A stretch of DNA of 64,000 nt. Source: an uncultured Chitinophagaceae bacterium. Its GTDB lineage: Bacteria; Bacteroidota; Bacteroidia; Chitinophagales; Chitinophagaceae. A model generated the notes under the pieces. That model had not been told where the DNA came from, made no database searches, and saw nothing but the letters and a program-made list of their open reading frames with translations. This document shows positions 63,346 through 64,000 of the stretch, piece after piece. The translations under genes were made by a program, and so were the position numbers. Within the stretch, counting starts at the first letter, position 1. Each line of letters begins with the position of its first letter. The stretch lies in assembly GCA_937958995.1 (NCBI GenBank), contig CALGAP010000011.1:1-64000 (forward strand), given 5' to 3'.

Positions 63346-64000
63346 ATGGTTTTGACGAGGACATTTCTTGCTTTCATTTTCCTGCTGGGCGGTATGCTGA
63401 CGGCCGAAGCGCAGTCGGGCGCCCTTTCTATTGATCTTAAGAAGCCGGAAAAGTACGAGAACAGGAAACTGCAGTCCGAAAAGACCGAAACCAAGAAATG
63501 GACCATCACCCGCCGCTTTGTGCAGAACGGCACCACCAAATTCAACTGGCACTACAATGCGCGCAACAAATTGCAGGGCGTGATCGACCGCGCTAAGGAA
63601 CAGCATAAAGATGATTATAACAAACTGCTCAGCTTCTACAACTACTCCCTCGAAGCCACCGCCCAGGAAAAATCAGAACTCGATTCGGTGATCTATAAGG
63701 CCAACGCCGCCATTTTGCTGCACGACCTGCGCAACAGCTGGGTGGACAATATGTACATGCTGATGGCGCAGGCCTATTACTATCGCAACGAGCCCGATTC
63801 GGCTTATACCACTTTCCAGTATATCAACTATGCATTTGCGCCCAAGGAAGAAGATGGTTATGATCTTCCCATCGGCTCTAATGCCAATGAAGGCGGCAAT
63901 GCGTTTACCATTTCCACCAAAGAAAACAACAGCCTGCTGCACCGGGCATGGACCTCGCCGCCCAGCCGCAACGAATCGCTGGTATGGCAGGTGCGTACCT
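63346..64000 (+). CDS. porW: T9SS component PorW/SprE, 5' part (runs off the window)
   Basis: The first 218 residues are visible and no stop occurs before 64000. A hydrophobic signal (about 1-22, EAQS) is followed by the PorW/SprE signature: YENRKLQSEKTETKKW, RRFVQNG, HYNARNKLQGVIDRAK, EQHKDDYNKLLSFYNYSLEA. TPR helices (MYMLMAQAYYYRNEPDSAY) begin after it. Most PorW are lipoproteins; no lipobox Cys is seen here, which may reflect the start choice. A GTG at 63331 in the same frame is an alternative start. PorW links T9SS export with gliding or secretion, consistent with the two T9SS cargo genes in this window. Confidence 0.85.
   Translation, partial: MVLTRTFLAFIFLLGGMLTAEAQSGALSIDLKKPEKYENRKLQSEKTETKKWTITRRFVQNGTTKFNWHYNARNKLQGVIDRAKEQHKDDYNKLLSFYNYSLEATAQEKSELDSVIYKANAAILLHDLRNSWVDNMYMLMAQAYYYRNEPDSAYTTFQYINYAFAPKEEDGYDLPIGSNANEGGNAFTISTKENNSLLHRAWTSPPSRNESLVWQVRT

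Noticed and set aside
1..64000. tRNA, rRNA, tmRNA or RNase P RNA genes
   Set aside because: Intergenic regions were read for cloverleaf or conserved core sequences and none was recognised.

Overview
The window looks like chromosome from a Bacteroidota bacterium, most likely family Chitinophagaceae. Evidence: recurrent TAnnTTTG promoter boxes, few Shine-Dalgarno sites, TonB-dependent receptors and regulators carrying carboxypeptidase-regulatory-like domains, two proteins with type IX secretion (T9SS) sorting domains, the T9SS component PorW/SprE at the right edge, and families such as DUF2911, Porin_10 and DUF4468. I see no tRNA, rRNA, CRISPR array, integrase, transposase or phage gene.

Layout. 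1-5.1 kb: a decayed reverse-strand pseudogene, an RNA polymerase sigma factor overlapping a membrane regulator with a TonB-like C-terminus, then DUF2911, methyltransferase and hydrolase genes. 5.1-13.8 kb (reverse strand): a tight operon of PIG-L deacetylase, two very short membrane proteins and an SSS symporter, plus a serine hydrolase and an M14 peptidase. 14.0-26.4 kb: gamma-glutamyltransferase, a DinB-like protein, TamB, RibBA and a large Oar-like outer-membrane receptor.

26.4-40.1 kb: two halves of a probable amide-ligase (small-molecule or peptide) system. The left half is an esterase, an ATP-grasp ligase and a GCS2-type carboxylate-amine ligase. The right half is a class I glutamine amidotransferase and a second, divergent ATP-grasp protein. 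About 8 kb of secreted-protein genes separates them (surface lipoprotein, M43 metalloprotease, amidase, amidohydrolase, SGNH hydrolase).

40.1-51.8 kb (reverse strand): a copper/heavy-metal homeostasis island with the CopA ATPase, an AraC regulator fused to a metal-binding-like domain, an HMA chaperone, a TonB-dependent receptor, a small Cys/Asp-rich protein, a CusA/CzcA pump fused to a TolC-like outer-membrane factor, and a CusB-like adaptor. I found shared promoter signatures and a DtxR/MntR-like operator here.

51.9-64 kb: a porin, purine nucleoside phosphorylase, a T9SS type B secreted protein, SucC, small secreted proteins, a GNAT acetyltransferase, an SprT-like protein, an AtpI-like membrane protein, bactofilin, a bactofilin-neighbour coiled-coil membrane protein, and the start of porW. 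A family of GTTTCGGGTTT/AAACCCGAAAC intergenic repeats recurs at 13.9, 38.3, 54.9, 62.0 and 63.1 kb. Several copies abut promoter -7 boxes, and one supplies the C-terminus of the amidotransferase gene.
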